This document shows, piece after piece, positions 47,367 through 62,300 of a stretch of DNA of 64,000 nucleotides. The stretch lies in NCBI RefSeq assembly GCF_019175385.1, contig NC_083340.1, positions 14,644,336-14,708,335 of the forward strand. The letters run 5' to 3'. How positions within the stretch are numbered: position 1 is the stretch's first letter; each line of letters starts with the position of its first letter. The notes under the pieces were generated by a model. That model was not told where the DNA came from, ran no database searches, and saw nothing but the letters and a program-made list of their open reading frames with translations. The translations under genes and the position numbers were made by a program. The stretch comes from Lycium barbarum. Taxonomy: Eukaryota > Streptophyta > Magnoliopsida > Solanales > Solanaceae.

Positions 47367-50300
47367 CTACCAAAACTTCAATCGAATACCATAAAAATGT
47401 GCAACTGCTGCGGCAATAGATAAAATGTATGCATATCCAACCAAGATAGCAAGTGCAGTGAATGGTGAGACAGAGAGGGTATCCATGGACAGGTTAACCA
47501 TTCCAGTTAGCACGTTAGCCTGCATGATTGCACAACGATTGTTATGACTAAACATCCAGAGATCTAAGGTTGAACATAAAGTATTATAGAATGTAATGTC
47601 AGTCAGCAATAAATTTTCCTCACCAGAAGAAAAGAGCCCAGTAGATTTCGGTCAAAAACTTCTATCAGTGAAGCAACTTTATATCCAGGTACATAATCAG
47701 CTAGAGTTAAAACTGCAAAAACCTGAAAAGGGGAAACGTTGAGTCATGCCTAAATCAAAAAAAGAAATGCAACATTATATGGATCACGCCAGCAGATTTG
47801 GGTATGAAATTATGCAGCATTGCATTCAAGAGAAATTCGCAAGTAATCCCAAAGTTCTTCCCAAGAAAATACGAAAAATTGCTAATTAGTAAAGTCTTCC
47901 TCTATCTAGCAGTCCGTTGATGTTCCCTTACGAGAGTGAAATGAATCTATCTTTGATCAAACCTTTTGGAATGTGTTAGCAACATTTTGAAAAAGCAGTA
48001 CGCAGCTTGTGTAGATGTATATTAAGTTGAATCTTCAGAAGAAAAATTAAGAGCAAGCATCGTACTTCACCCAGAAATTTGGTCAAACAACCCAAAAAGC
48101 AAAATAGGATTAGCTTTTTCAAAAGACAAGAAGTTATCAGCCAACCTTTAGTTCTTAGCTCAATGACATCCATTCTCTGTGGTATTACTCACAAGACACT
48201 CTTTCACTAAGAAGCGTGAATGATCCCTAACTAATTAACTTGTTAAAAAGAAGTTTAAAGTTAAAACATTTCCTTACAAGTCACAACTTGACCCATGCTA
48301 TTTAGTAAATAATAATGGGAAGAGATACAAAGAGATTTTCATTGAATCCAGTGCCTAACAAAACGAAAGAAAAAATTTCGGAACAGTGGTGGGAGATACA
48401 ATGTTATACTGGAGTAAATGTAGCGTCTCGATAATGCAATATATCCGGAAGACGAATGTCATAGAAATGCACAAGTTAACATGGATATGCAGTTGAACAA
48501 GATTACAAAATTGGGCAAAGTTCGAAACAATTACATCAGATGGAGGATGCAAGTAGCACATAAAGGATAAAATGAGAAAAAATATTATTGGAGATGGTTT
48601 GACATTATGATGATTGAAGATGCTAGAAGAGGATAACAAATATGGGAATATAGTTATGAAACTGGACATGGCTAAAGCCTATGACAAAGTTTCTTGGCTC
48701 TTTCTCAAAGCTGCTATCAGAAAAATGGTTTCTCTGAAATTTTTATTGATGTCATTCATAGACTCATTTCTGAGGTTTGGTACTCAGTCATGATCAATGG
48801 TGTGAGACATGGTTTCTTTCATTCTACCAGAGGTCTCAAGCAAGGTGACCCTTTGTCACCTTGACTTTTTGTTTTGGCAGTTGAGACTTTGTCCAAGGCA
48901 CTGAATCAACTACACAACAAAGAAAAGTATATTGGTTACACTGTGCAACAAAAGGGGCCTTTGATCAATCATCTATGTTATGCAGATAACATAGTCATTT
49001 TCTCATCTGGAAACAAGAGAACCATCAAAATGATCACTAGAATTTTGAAGCAGTATGAGAAGGAATCTGGACAAGAGATCAATATAGACAAAAGTGTTTT
49101 CTTGACTGGAACTCATTCACCTGAGAATAGAAGAAGTATGATTAGCAGGATTACTGGGTACAAACATCAGTTTTTTCCCATGAAGTATTTGGGATGTCCT
49201 ATCTTTCCTGGAAGGAAGAAATTATCTTATTTTGCTGGCATTGCTAAAAGTGTCATGAACAAGGCTCAAGGATGGCAAGGCAACATTCTGTCATCTGGAG
49301 GAAGAGCAATCATTATTAAACATGTACTCCAGTCCCAAATCCTTCATCCCCACCCCAAGGGGATAATAAAACAGCTTGAAAAGTATTTTGCAGACTTTTT
49401 CTGGGGACAGACTGACAACAAAAAGAGGTATCATTGGAGTTCTGGGACAAATATGTATTACCCTCAATCTGAGGGAGGTACAGGTTTCAAAAGCATAGAG
49501 GACATCTGTAAAGTTTTTGCCTCTAAAAGATGGTGGAGGCTGAGAGCAGAAAATAACCTATGGTCTCAGTTAATGATGGCAAAATACTGTCAAACAGGTC
49601 ATGTAGTTGCAAGAAATGTTCAAGGTTATCAATCTTTCATTTGTAAAGAACTTTTGAGAATTAAAGCTGACACTGAACCTCACATCTTATGGATGATTAA
49701 TGAAGCAAAAATCTCATTTTGGTGGGACAATTGGACAGGTCTTGGTCCTCTAGCTATCTATCACCATTTTAACAGTAACCCTGGTACTCTTATGGTAACA
49801 GACTGCCTAGAAGGAGACAATTGGGACATGGAGTATATTTCAAAGCTGGTTCCACCAGATATATGCTATGTCATTCAGAAGGTGGATATTGGACAGAGAA
49901 ACAAAATGGGCCAGGCCATCTGGATAGATAATCCTTCAGGAAAGTTCACCTGTGCCAGTGCCTTCCATGCCCTGAGGAAAAGATTGCCTAAATCTCCTCT
50001 ATGGAAGTGCATATGGAATAAAGGAAATTCTTTTAAAATGGCATTTATCAGCTGGAGAATTATCAAGAATAAGCTGCCTATGTATGATAGAATTAAGAAT
50101 TTCTCTAATAATTCTGATCCTATGTGCATTTGCTGTAATCATCCTAAGGAGGTGACTATGCTCCATGTCTTCATTGAAGGGGATTTAGCTATGAAGGTCT
50201 GGGGATTCTTTGGTCAGTCTTGGGCATCAATATGCAGAATCAAACTATTCAAGCAAGGTTTTTAACATGGTGGAACTTTTACACAAAGAACTCTATGTTA

Positions 50301-53300
50301 AGAGTAGCATACCAGTGCATTCCTGTCCTTATCTATTGGGAGTTGTGGAAAGCTTGGAGCTCCATAAAATATGGAAACAAGAAGTATTCTGAGGCCAAGA
50401 TTTGCTATGAAGTGGGTCAGCATGTGAAGTGTATCATGATTAAAAAAGGATACAATATTGACTTAAGAGACAATTGGAGCAGGATATGCAGTAGCATGGA
50501 AGTTCATAAAGCTGTGTTAACTAGCCTACCTGTTGTTTGGAGCAAACCTCCAGATAATGTCATCAAGATGACACTGATGGAAGCAGCACGGTACACAGCA
50601 ACAAAGCAGGAATTGGAGAAATTGCCAGAAATTCTAGAGACATCATTATGGCATTTGCCAAAGCAGTAAATTTTTGCTCTAATAACAGTGCTGAAATTCA
50701 GGCTGCAAGCTTTGGTATCAACTGGTTCGATCATAATGATATCAATAATGGTATTATGGAAGTCGACTCAATTCTGGTGGTTAAGTGGCTTGATGGTACA
50801 TATGGCATCCCTTGGGAATTCTTGAAGGAAATTGAAGCAATGAAAAGGATCATTGACAAAAGAAACATCAAAGTGCAGAGCAATGAAAAGGATCATTGAC
50901 AAAAGAAACATCAAAGTGCAGCATTGTTTCAGACTCTTTAGCTAAATTTGGTAGTAATGCACAGTAAAGTTTGATAGCTAACTTGTATAATTCTGTAACA
51001 TCTCGGATCTTTGAGCTAACATTTAACGCGTAAGATTGGGGGTATAATGGAACCAATATGGGAGATACAGGAAGTGTTTTGAAAACTAATCAAGTCATAA
51101 AAAGAGTCTTTGGACACAACAAAGTTGCAAGCCACTCTACGGGGCATGTTTTCAAGTGAGTTTGTAGAAGGTCTTACTTCCAGCTGACCATAACCCCTTT
51201 ATTATTTGTGAATTTGGGAAAACTTCCTTGAAAGTTGTAGAACTTTGAAATATCTTTCCAACGGTATATTATGGAGGTCAACCGGACATCTGTACAAAAA
51301 GTTATGGCCATTTTTACTGAAGAGTCGCAGAGCACTCCAAAAATACGACCCGAAATACGACCCATATTATGAAATACGGACCGTATTTAGTGGCCATATA
51401 ATTTACGACCCAGAACAGTATATATTCGTCCAAAGCAGTCCAAAATCATTATTTTTTATTCCTTCAAGCCTAGAACGACCTCATATCCTCTCTCATCACC
51501 AAGAACAACAAGGTAAGCCAATTCTAATCATTCCAAGTCAATTCTAATGTATATCCTTGTAATCTAAACAAGAAATCATTGTTCCTAACCTAAGGTTTTC
51601 AAGAAAACCCGTTCCAAGTTTCAAGAATCAAGATTTAGAATTTCTTATTCAAAGATTCCGATTTTTCTCAGGTTTTTGGAGCGATTAAGGTATGTAGAAC
51701 TTCTATCCACGTGTGGGAATCTCTACGTTCTTCCCCACGCTCAGTTTCTTGATATCCATGAAGTTCAAATCCTTGAGCATTAAACCCAAAATATTGGTAG
51801 CCCATATTTATGTATTTATGAACATGAATTTTGTATCTATATTCGTTATTGTATTCCTAGTCTTCCATTACTGTTATTAGGAACCCTAGCTTAATCCATG
51901 AATCATGAATTCTTCCTCATGTGTTCTCATTATGTTTATATCAGTGTTATCAAAGGTGCGCTTTAAGCGCGCTTAAGCCCTGAAGCAAGGCTCAAAACAT
52001 GTTGAGCGCTTCGCCTCACTTTAGTGTCTTCATCAAGGCTCTAAGACATACTTTCCTTGCCAATGAGCCTCTCTTGAGAAGGTGACACTAGATGATTGAT
52101 ATTTCACTTTATCGTAATATTTTTACAATTTTTTTGTCCATATATTTGTTATTCATGCTTATTATTATTAATCTTGGACTAAACATATATATATATATGT
52201 ATTTTTGCACCATTGCGCTTTTTTTCATTAAAGCCCACGCTTTATTTGCGCTTTGCGCTTAAAGCCCCAGCTGATCTTAGAGCTTTTTTGCGCTTTTCGC
52301 TTTTGATAACACTGGTTTATATGAAGCCTTATGATTTTATCAAGCAAGTTACAAGCATGTTTTCAAGTTAATTATATATATAATTATGAACTATTATTAT
52401 TACTCATGAATCAAGAACATGTTTGCAAGATTATGACAAGTATCTCATGAAACTAAGGACTCACAAGCTATTATGATATTTTCAAGAAAAGCTATATATG
52501 TTTTATAAGTTCATGCAGGAATAACACGAACGATATCCATGTACATGCAAGTTATAATTCATGAAAAGCCATGGGCGGCAAGTGCCATTTATTTTCCATC
52601 TTCATATTTTTGGGAGTTGCATTAATTACCGAGAAAGCTTCAAGCAGCCTAAAACTACGCAGCCACCGTAGGATGAGGATCGCTCCACCCATGCTTAGGA
52701 TGATCTCTCTTAATGACTGGATCCTTTCATGCCATGTTTAAATCTCATTACCCTGGCAAGGTGTGAGTGTTCTGCTGGTAGGACGCAAATACCAGACCAT
52801 GTTGTCGGTTATATATTTATTGCTCTCCCAACTTGAAATGTTTTACCCATGTTATATATATGTAACGGAAAAGGTCCAAAAATACCCCTGAACTATTGAA
52901 AAAGGCTCATAAATACCCTCCTTCCACCTTTTGGTCTAAAAATACCCTTCCATCCACCTTTTAGGTCTAAAAATACCCTTAAGGTTTGTTTTTGGCTCAA
53001 ATATACCCCTCAAACTAACAAGTTAAAATTAACTCTTTTAAAAAGCCAAATGGCAATTTGTAATTGGTCAATAATAAAATTCCGTAATTTAAAAAAAAAA
53101 TCCAAATTTAAAAAAAAAAAATTGCCAATAATAAATTTCCAGTAATTTAAAATTCCAGATTTAAAAAAAAATTGCCAATAATAAAATTCCGTAATTTACA
53201 TATTTTTTTTTAAAAAAATTGTGTGGAAACTTAAAAATTAAAAACTAAAAAATTTAAAAATATGAACGAAACTGTTTTTTTTTTTTTTGCATTTCGTGAA

Positions 53301-56300
53301 TTAATCAACGAAATATGTTTTTTTTTGCATTTCGTGAATAAAAAAACGAAATAGGAAATTATAATTTTTTTTTGCATTTCGTGTATTAAAAAACGAAATA
53401 GGATAAAAAAAAATTATTTTCGTTCATATAAAAACGAAATTGGAAAATTGGACAATATATTTTCCAATTTTGTTTTTATATGAACAAAATTAATTTTTTT
53501 ATCCTATTTCATTTTTCAATACACGAAATGCAAAAAAAAATTATAATTTCCTATTTCGTTTTTTTATTCACGAAATGCAAAAAAAAAAACATATTTCGTT
53601 GATTAATTCACAAAATGCAAAAAAAAAAATCAGTTTTGTTCATATTTTTTAATTTTTAAATTAAATAATGTGTCCAATCACAAAATGTCATTTGGCTTTT
53701 TAAAAGAGTTAACTTTAACTTTGTTAGTTTGAGGGGTATATTTGAGCCAAAAACAAACCTTAAGGGTATTTTTAGACCAAAAGGTGGAAGGAGGGTATTT
53801 ATGAGCCTTTTTCAATAGTTCAGGGGTATTTTTGGACCTTTTCCGTATATGTAATTATGTCCATGTCAGATATTCATGTTCATGATCATGTTTCAGTTCA
53901 ATCCCTATTATGCTATTTCCATGTCTCATGCTATTTCATTCAATTGCTTTACATCCCCTTTTATTTGTCTGGGGCCTGCATTTCACGATGCAGATTCAGA
54001 TTTACAGGACGACGCACCTGCTCAATGGGACTTCAGACTTATCAGCCTATTGGTGAGTCCTATCTCATTCGGGGTTTAGTCAACTTTTTATTTTATGATT
54101 AGCTCTGCATTTCAGGTATGCTGGGGGCCTTATCCCAGCAAGTATGTTTTTCAGTCAGACTCATAGACTCATGATAGAGGTTTCATAGACTAGACAAGTC
54201 AGTTATGCTATGTCAGACTTTCAGAGTTGGTTAGCCACCCTAGTTCATTTATGATATTATCCGCATTCATGATTTAAACAAGTATTTCTATTTAATATTA
54301 TGACTTACTATGTTTTACAAAGGCTCATTCACTATGCATTTATGTCTTATTCTGCTTATGATACGTCTCATAATGATTCAGGAAGCCATGTGGTTAGCTC
54401 GGTCATATGTAGTAAGGCACCGAGCGCCGTGTTTTGCCCTGGCCATGGTCCGGGGCGTGACAAATTCAATGCAGGAAATTCCAATGCAAACTTCAGAATC
54501 TGAATTACAATTGGAAGAGTAAGAAGAGAAGCAGCAAGCAGAAGAAGAAGAAGAAGAAGAAGAAGGAAGATCTCAAGCAACTGCAAGGAAAGGAACGTGA
54601 TTTTTTGGACCGAATGTTAGTCATTTTTTGCTGGACTATTGGCAGCACCTTCATTAGGAATGTGTTGCAAGTCCTATGTAAAATGAGTAGGTTGTTTTTG
54701 TATTATAGTTATGATGTCCCATGAGGTGTGCTGTTGTAATGACAACATAACTAATTGGAGGTAATCTAATTAGTAGCGTTCTCCTAGCTCATCGGGGCAA
54801 GTAGTAAGAGAGGTTATTCCTCATATGTAAAAGAGGGAGTCATGGCGTAGCCCTCCTCCCATGTATATCTGTGAATGTGTTATTAACAAGGTAGGGGTCA
54901 ACGCCAAACCCCCCAGTGGCCATAGACAAAGGTAGTCTGTGGAATTGATTTAATATAAAAAATAAAAATAAAAAGAGGATAAGGTAGACATAGAATAACA
55001 CAGAAGGAGGTCATCTAAAACAACCTATGATTTATTGGAGATGCATATTTAGCAAAAAAACAGAAGATAATGGTAGTAATGAATCCATATAGACAATGCC
55101 AGCTAGTTCAAATTAAGGATTAGTTGTTGCTTTTACTGTTACATTAAAAATGGTGTTTGTCAGGAATATTTTTAGTTCAGGAGAAACTTGTATGTCTCTG
55201 TGGGAATAAGTGTAGGACTTAGAGAACCTCTAGTTTTAGAGAATTGCCAGTATTGAAATGAAATTGATACAAATAGAGAGGAAAGGGTGTAGATTATATA
55301 TTTGACCCCAACTAGTTTGGAAGTGAAAGGTAGTTGATTGATTAATCATTTGTCACTTAATTCAGAACTTGATAAGTTCAATCTGTCAGTGGAGATATAA
55401 GAAATAATAGGAGATAGAGAAACAAAAGTAGCTTTCAGTTCTGAGAAATTAATGACATTGAGAACAAGGAGTTCTACTGTTCTCACACTTGTAACTGCTC
55501 CTTTGTACATATCCTTTATCGCATTTATATTTGATATGGATTCTTTATTTTCAAACTACCAACAAAGGACTTTACTGGCACTACCATATGCTTTCTCTAG
55601 TTAACTGAATATCATGTAGATACCTTTCTCTCTCAAAAAATTTCTACAAATCTTAACAAAAATACTCCGCTAACTACAAGGGATGCACCCACTCAGTCAC
55701 ACTTAATGTCCCTATGTCTATGCTCCATCACTATTTTCGCAATGTTATATTATATGAGTTTAATTTATTTCCTTTGTTCTTATATATTGGAACCAATCTT
55801 CCACTCATTAGGTATCTTTCACTCCTTAACATCGATAGCTTGGTTAGTCATCACTTTAACCTCAACAACACACTTCAAAACTAGTCTATCCTCATCATAT
55901 CCTTTACTTCAACATAGGTTATCTATGAATTCAGCTAAGGTTTCTATCTGTCCCGCGTGTATGAATATCTACTTAAGTCATTCTTGTAATTTTGTATTGA
56001 GCAATTGACTGAAATAACCACTCATCTATCTTTAGTCTCACTATCTCAAAACTTTTCGAAAATCGTTCTTAATACAGTTGGTCTAAGTTATTCCGTTTTT
56101 GCATTCAGTCTTGAAATAGCTTATGAGAGATGACGTCAGAAACTATGAACTTAAAGAGACAAAAGTACATCCGTCCAATAAGACTAACATGTGTGTCTGC
56201 AAGCATAAACTCCATTTACAATGTAGAACTGTTTGATAGAGTAATCATTGCAGAGATGGAATGAGTAGCTGCCACAGTAAAGCAAACAAAAGGAGCTACA

Positions 56301-59300
56301 GGGAAGAGACAATTCCACATTCTAACTATGAAAAAAGAACTTTAATCAGCATCTAGGTAGATACAATAAAAGAGTGGATTATGGTCTTTAGCAGTATCAA
56401 AGAAACAGATTTGAATGAAGAGATCAACAAACGGCTCAGAACATTCTTGAAACACACAGCAGAAGAGAAAGTCCAGAGCCATTTGGAAACAGAGCCAATT
56501 TATATGAATCTTACCTGAAGGTTCATAGCCAGTGTTACAGTAACATAAGCCAGGTTGCACTGTTAAAAGAGATTATTAGTCATTTGACTTAAACTTCCTG
56601 AAAACTAAGATATTTGCTACTGAAAACTAAGATATTTGCTACTGAAAATAAGAGGAAAACTCCCAGAGTAATAAACTCTACCATTCTGCGAGAAACCCTC
56701 TCAACATGCCTGTCTAGGAAAACAGTCAACAACCTGCAACATGAAGAGGCAGCAACAAGCTAAGAAATATCGGCAATTAAATAGCAAGGCAGCAAACATG
56801 CAGAAAGTGGACCAAAAAAAAAACTCCAAAGCCAAAAAACAGACCAGAACAGAAGACAGATAATCCAGACTCTAATCCTTGCCCAATCATTTGTTCTCAA
56901 CACAGCATCTCCAGGACTTCCAAAGAAAAGATAGTTGCCTAGTTGGACACAAACAAGGTACAAACCCCAATAACCTGATAAAAAGAAACAATTTGCTAAA
57001 CCAAAAGTACCAACCATAAAATAAAATATTAAGGAGATAGTGACAAGAAAAACTGAAAATATTATGAGCAGCTTCAACCCAGCGAAAGTCAATAATGCTC
57101 ATACAATGAAATTAAAATCACATTTGGTTAAAGATGACTCACAAATACCTTCTGAGAAAAAATATGAGCAAGAAAGTAGAAATAGCTAATTACTTCTTCA
57201 TTTAACATACTTTGTTCTGCCTTGGAAAGAAAAGTCATCGTAAGAGTTTTCAATTCCTCTAGAAAAAGGGTATCCCAAATAAGCAATATTTGCCTCATTC
57301 TGGAAAAAAAAAATCAAAACTTGCACAACAAAAACTTATCTTTTCCAAACCCTCAGGGGTTGGCCTGGTGGCAATTGACTTGAGCCTTGGGGTGCTCCCT
57401 TTCAAGGTCTCAAGTTCGAAACCCGCTGGGTGCAAACAATTTCTGAGGGCCATCGGACTGGGGAAACCCTGAATTACCCGTGGTGCACTTGCGGGAAACT
57501 CCTTGCCGAGGGCCTGTGCACCCCTGGGATTAGTCGGGGCTCAAAGAGACTCGGACACCCGGCGCTAATCAAAAAAAAAACTTATCTTTTCCATCTGGAA
57601 AAGAACTATTTTTCTTCAGTGGGTCTCGGGTGTGCGTGTTAATCTGGATGTTTATTTGTCCCAATATCTACAAACTTACCTAACCCCTTTGTGTTCCATC
57701 ATAGGCAACAGTTGATACATGTGCTAGATTCAACAAAGAATGAACCCCAAAAAAGAAAATGAATCCCTAGTTCTTACAACAATGAAGTTATGTTACATGG
57801 ATCAACATTCACCTAAGTCCACGCATTATTCACATAATTCTTCCACTTAAAAAAATTAGCAAACCTCTGTATCCCCTGCTAGGGAGCAGTTTACACGTGT
57901 ACGCTGGACAGACAAAATAAATACCCCACAAAAAAACTAAATAAAACCCCCAGATCTTGCTAAAATAAAGTTACAATTCATGAACTGCCCTTATTCTGAG
58001 TACTACTAAATTAAGAACTAATTATGATAGTTATATCTTAAAGTTTATTTTGATTTACAAGCACTGCGACCCAGAGCTTTAAAAAAGTTCCATATATTGG
58101 TATGTTGAGCTAGTGTCAAGACCAGAAAAAAGAGGAATGTTTCAATTCCAAGTTAAAATTAAACAGGCAACCAGCCAGTCTCTTCTTCAAAGAATTCCCA
58201 AAAAGACACAAAAAAACATAAAACTGAACAAGGAAATAAGCAAACGCATGGTATAAAGAGAGAGAGAGACAGACAGACTGCTCTAACTTCAATTCACAAT
58301 TATACTTACCAAAAATGCTATAAATTCCTTCTTTGTTTTGACTGATGATGTCATGTCCTCTTTCATTTGAAAGAAGATATTCATTTAGCCCAAGCAATAG
58401 GAAGACCTCATATACTGAAAGGACAAACAGCATTATAGGCTTACCAAGCACATGAGAAGGTACCAAAAATTCTGAGATGGGCCAAGATTACAACAATACC
58501 TAGTAGAATAAACCACCCCAGAATTCCACAATAACTCGGTGGAAGATTAATCATCGACGTCAAAATTGCCACAGCAGCAAGAGTAAAAAAGAAATTCCAG
58601 TGCACACCATATTCACCTACGTGAACCTGAGGAAGGGAATGACTTCTATCAGCTATAAGAATGAGATAGTTTGAAGAAATGCCTACCAATGCATATGAAG
58701 AAAGGATCATAGTAGCTTTGCAGGAAAACCTCATGAGAAACATCTGCAAGCATTAGTATAGATATATGATGCATTTAATTGTACATACAAACAGAAATAC
58801 ATATAGGTAAGCAGTACTTCAGAAAGGAAGTTTAAAGCTAGAAGACTACAAAGCTTATGGACCCTTCTAAAATTACCATTTTGACAAAACAATATGCTGA
58901 GTAAAGTTAACGATGATAGCTGCAGTCAAACACAGGAAAATAAGAACATTTTGAGAATAGGAACTGAAAAACATCACAAATCGCCTATATAGAGCTTTTT
59001 CTTTCATTGTCCCTTATCCTTCGCTAAGTTCACTTGAATGTCAAGAGACTATAGGTCTCTCGAAACAACTTCCTTCCATGTAACTTTAGGTCTACCTCGT
59101 CCCATGTTAACACATTCACTACCATGGCATCACAACTATGGACAGGTGTATTTGGAGGTCGATGCAGGGCATATCAAACCATCTCAAGCGACCATCTCTT
59201 ATTTTATCCTAAATGTGCTACTTGCACCTTCTGGCGAATGTGGTCATTTTTAATCTTGCCTAATCTTGTTTGACCTCACATCCAGCTTAGCATCCGCATT

Positions 59301-62300
59301 TCTGTGACACTCATCTTGTGGATTGTGTTGGACATAATCAGAAATACATACAGAACAATAAGACAAAAATTCTTGATTAAGAAGGCTATCACGAGACATT
59401 CTCAAAGATGGCTATCACAAGACATTCTCAAAGACGGCTATCACAAGACATTCTCAAAAGCTTCTCCGTAATCCACTGGCTGAAATACACCGTCCCCCCA
59501 CCCCCACCCACCACCACACGTACACAGAAAAACAAGGATAAACATTGGTAATGTAGAAGAATTAGGATTCTGTTTACCTGATAATCAACACTTGATGTGA
59601 AAAAGACTCGAGCAAACCCCAGGACTATGAGTGGACAAGTTGAAGATATTGCATTTCTCAAATTCCTGGAAATATAAGTGCCAAATAAGAAACTGCGAGA
59701 TTTTCTTTATTAAATGAATAAAAAAAGAGAATCAATTAGATAACTACAAAGCAACGTGATCTGACTATACTTTTGTTGACCTAGTGCAGAGGAATATCTT
59801 CCGTTATCAAATGAATCAAGAAGAGAATCAATTATAAAAGTAATGGAACCGAATTCTGACTTTCATAATGAAGAAACATTATTGACTGTATGTTTTGATT
59901 GAAAGCCCTAGTATAGGGGAATCAGTTATATACAGCTATATGGTTTCCATGAAATAATATTCTTTCTTGATCAATTTTTATATTTTTTGAAAAAAAAAAA
60001 AAACCTTACTAGTGCTCGCCAAGGAGGTTTTAAGTTTACAAAGGTGACTGGTTGAGAGATACGTGAAGCATCCCAAAGAATCAAATAGGATATTTAATTA
60101 GAAATCCATGGAACGAGAAAGATCACCTAAGAAGAAGCATGACAGTATGTATACAGGGGAATCTGTAGCATATGTTACCCAGAGATGGACAAAAAGGAAA
60201 AATATTTTGGATATTTGTAGAACTTCCATGTGCCCTTTCCTTGGCATTGCTAAATGAAACCTAGTGAGAAACTCCAAGGCAGTGATAACAGAAGATGCAA
60301 CAAATTAAAAGGAATGAGTAGTATTGAGGAGTTAAATGTTGTTGAATTTTATACTTGCAACATCCCTTAGAAATAAAAGCCCTTCATAGAAGATTGGGCA
60401 TAGTAGCCATATGCAATCTTACACCTGTATGGTAAAAAAACATATCCTATGATGCTTAAGCACATATCTATGTCACTGTCCAATTCTGAAAAAAATGCAG
60501 CGCCAATCTACAATGAAACTAAAAAGTGTTCCACCCAGCAATACCATTCTTTTCAATGCCTTCTGATCAAATAAAAGTACGAAAATATGCCTTTTATTTT
60601 CCCAATAAAGCTCCTTCTGAATCTGATGAACTGTAAGCAGTCAATGATTTGTGGACATCAAACATCACTCCTTTAGGCATCCACGTTATTTCATAAGGGC
60701 ACCATGACCTTGTCATTGAAGCTTAATTCAGTGCGAACATAACTAGAAATTCTACCTGCTTTTACGAATGAGTGTGTTACTTTCAACTCTTATTGGTCAG
60801 CATAAAATAAGAGTACAACAAACTAGGGAAAAACATTGAAACACAGCAAAGGACAAGTCAGTTCAAGTAACAAATTCGCTCTACGATGTGCTTATTATGC
60901 TTTTCACCCTGCCATCTTCACATGGTTTACTCACAGGCAGAATTAGCTAGCTTGGTTGCTACGGAAGTACATATATGTGGTAGACAAAATATTTTTAAGA
61001 GAAACATGTCAAACTATATAGCACCATCCACGAGAGGTAACATCTCATCAATGATCGTGATAAAATTCAAATCGAGAATCATCACTTACGTTTTTGCAAT
61101 TCCACGAGCCTGTCGTGAAACCAACGCATTTGCCACAATAAATGAACCTACTCCAATGTCCATCTGATATAACAACAAGGTAAACATAAGGTACCTAATT
61201 CTAACTCCAGTTTACATTTTGTAAAAGTTTCATGAGAAGTAGTAAGTTGACAGAACCAGGATGAAGAACCTAAACAAAAAGAATGAATCAATGAAGTTGA
61301 TCTCAATACAATGAAAATGACTAATGTAGGACAACATAAAAAATTAAAGAAAAATAGAGAGAACTTTCATAATGACAACTTGCAATAAGCATATTATAGC
61401 GAAAAGCCACTCGGATATATTTAACATGTCAATGCCTAAAATGAGAGAAAGAATGCAATTTCAAGAACTATACAAGGAATCTTGATGTGTTTGAAATAAC
61501 AAGAGAGTTTACATAGTAATACTAATCAATAACACAGAACAACCCTCATCTACTCTAGAAAACAATACCATCAAATCATCTCTTCTATTCCATTCTTTTC
61601 CTTTCCAGAAATAACCCTTAATCTTACAATTGTTTCCTCTCAGCTTAATCCTTAATCTCCATTTCTCAAAGAAAAATTCACGTCAAGAGAATTTTCAACT
61701 GATGCATTCTAAATCCTTAGCCACCAGTGTTGTTAAAGGCGCATTAGAATTTCCCTTTCGCCTTATAACTGAGCAACTGCAGATTGGGTTGTTCCTAATC
61801 GCTCAAGCGGCACTAAAGTTCACGCATCAAGGTTTTAGCACACATATTACAATAGAATACAGATAGTAGTTTACCAAGCCAGTACCATAGGTCTCTGTTT
61901 TAGCATATCTTCTAGGAAATATCTTGAAGTCAACCGCCAGAATACATACGCATGTCAGAAAATTCTGCAGTAATCATCCCTAAAGTCATAAATAGTAACG
62001 AAATAAAAGGTGACTAAAGTAGATGAAAGCATTACATAAATGAGGTTACTCTGCATACCATAGCAACCCTGTAGGCAGATATATTTGTCCTAAGTGATCG
62101 GACCCCCTCTTCCTGAGAAACAGAAAATCCAGATCTGCATTGAACATGAAGTACCTTTACATACAAGAAGCGACATGAAATTCATGTAAACAGCTTCACG
62201 GAATGGCTATAGAATTCTATGATCGATTACCTTCTAGCTAGAATAAAGAATGCCACCAAGGAGGTCATCACAACTGCATTAGTATAAGTCCAATCCGCCA

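Larger units (their letters stand above)
50994..54462 (+). mobile_element. Solo LTR, Tekay/Del-like Gypsy
   Basis: TGTAACATCTCGG at 50994 to GGGGCGTGACA at 54462, flanked by the 5-bp duplication AATTC (50989-50993 and 54463-54467). There is no coding region and no second LTR. It is related in its ends to 4231-7291 but is a different, opposite-strand copy. Two smaller elements are inserted in it; without them it is about 2.1 kb. Confidence 0.88.
48637..54972 (+). mobile_element. 5'-truncated L1-clade LINE inside a GWT1 intron
   Basis: A 10-bp duplication, aagaggataa (48627-48636 and 54973-54982), flanks the element. It begins inside the reverse transcriptase coding region and ends with an A-rich tail (AAAAAATAAAAATAAAA, about 54957-54972). 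A solo LTR (50994-54462) interrupts it. It lies antisense to the host gene, between exons 13 and 14. The 3' UTR resumes at 54463 and includes (GAA)n at about 54540-54570. Confidence 0.88.

Noticed and set aside
55706..56008. 100-codon plus-strand [19 protein letters not shown]...
   Set aside because: Hydrophobic by T-richness, inside an intron, and no motif; it may be antisense of an ancient LINE.
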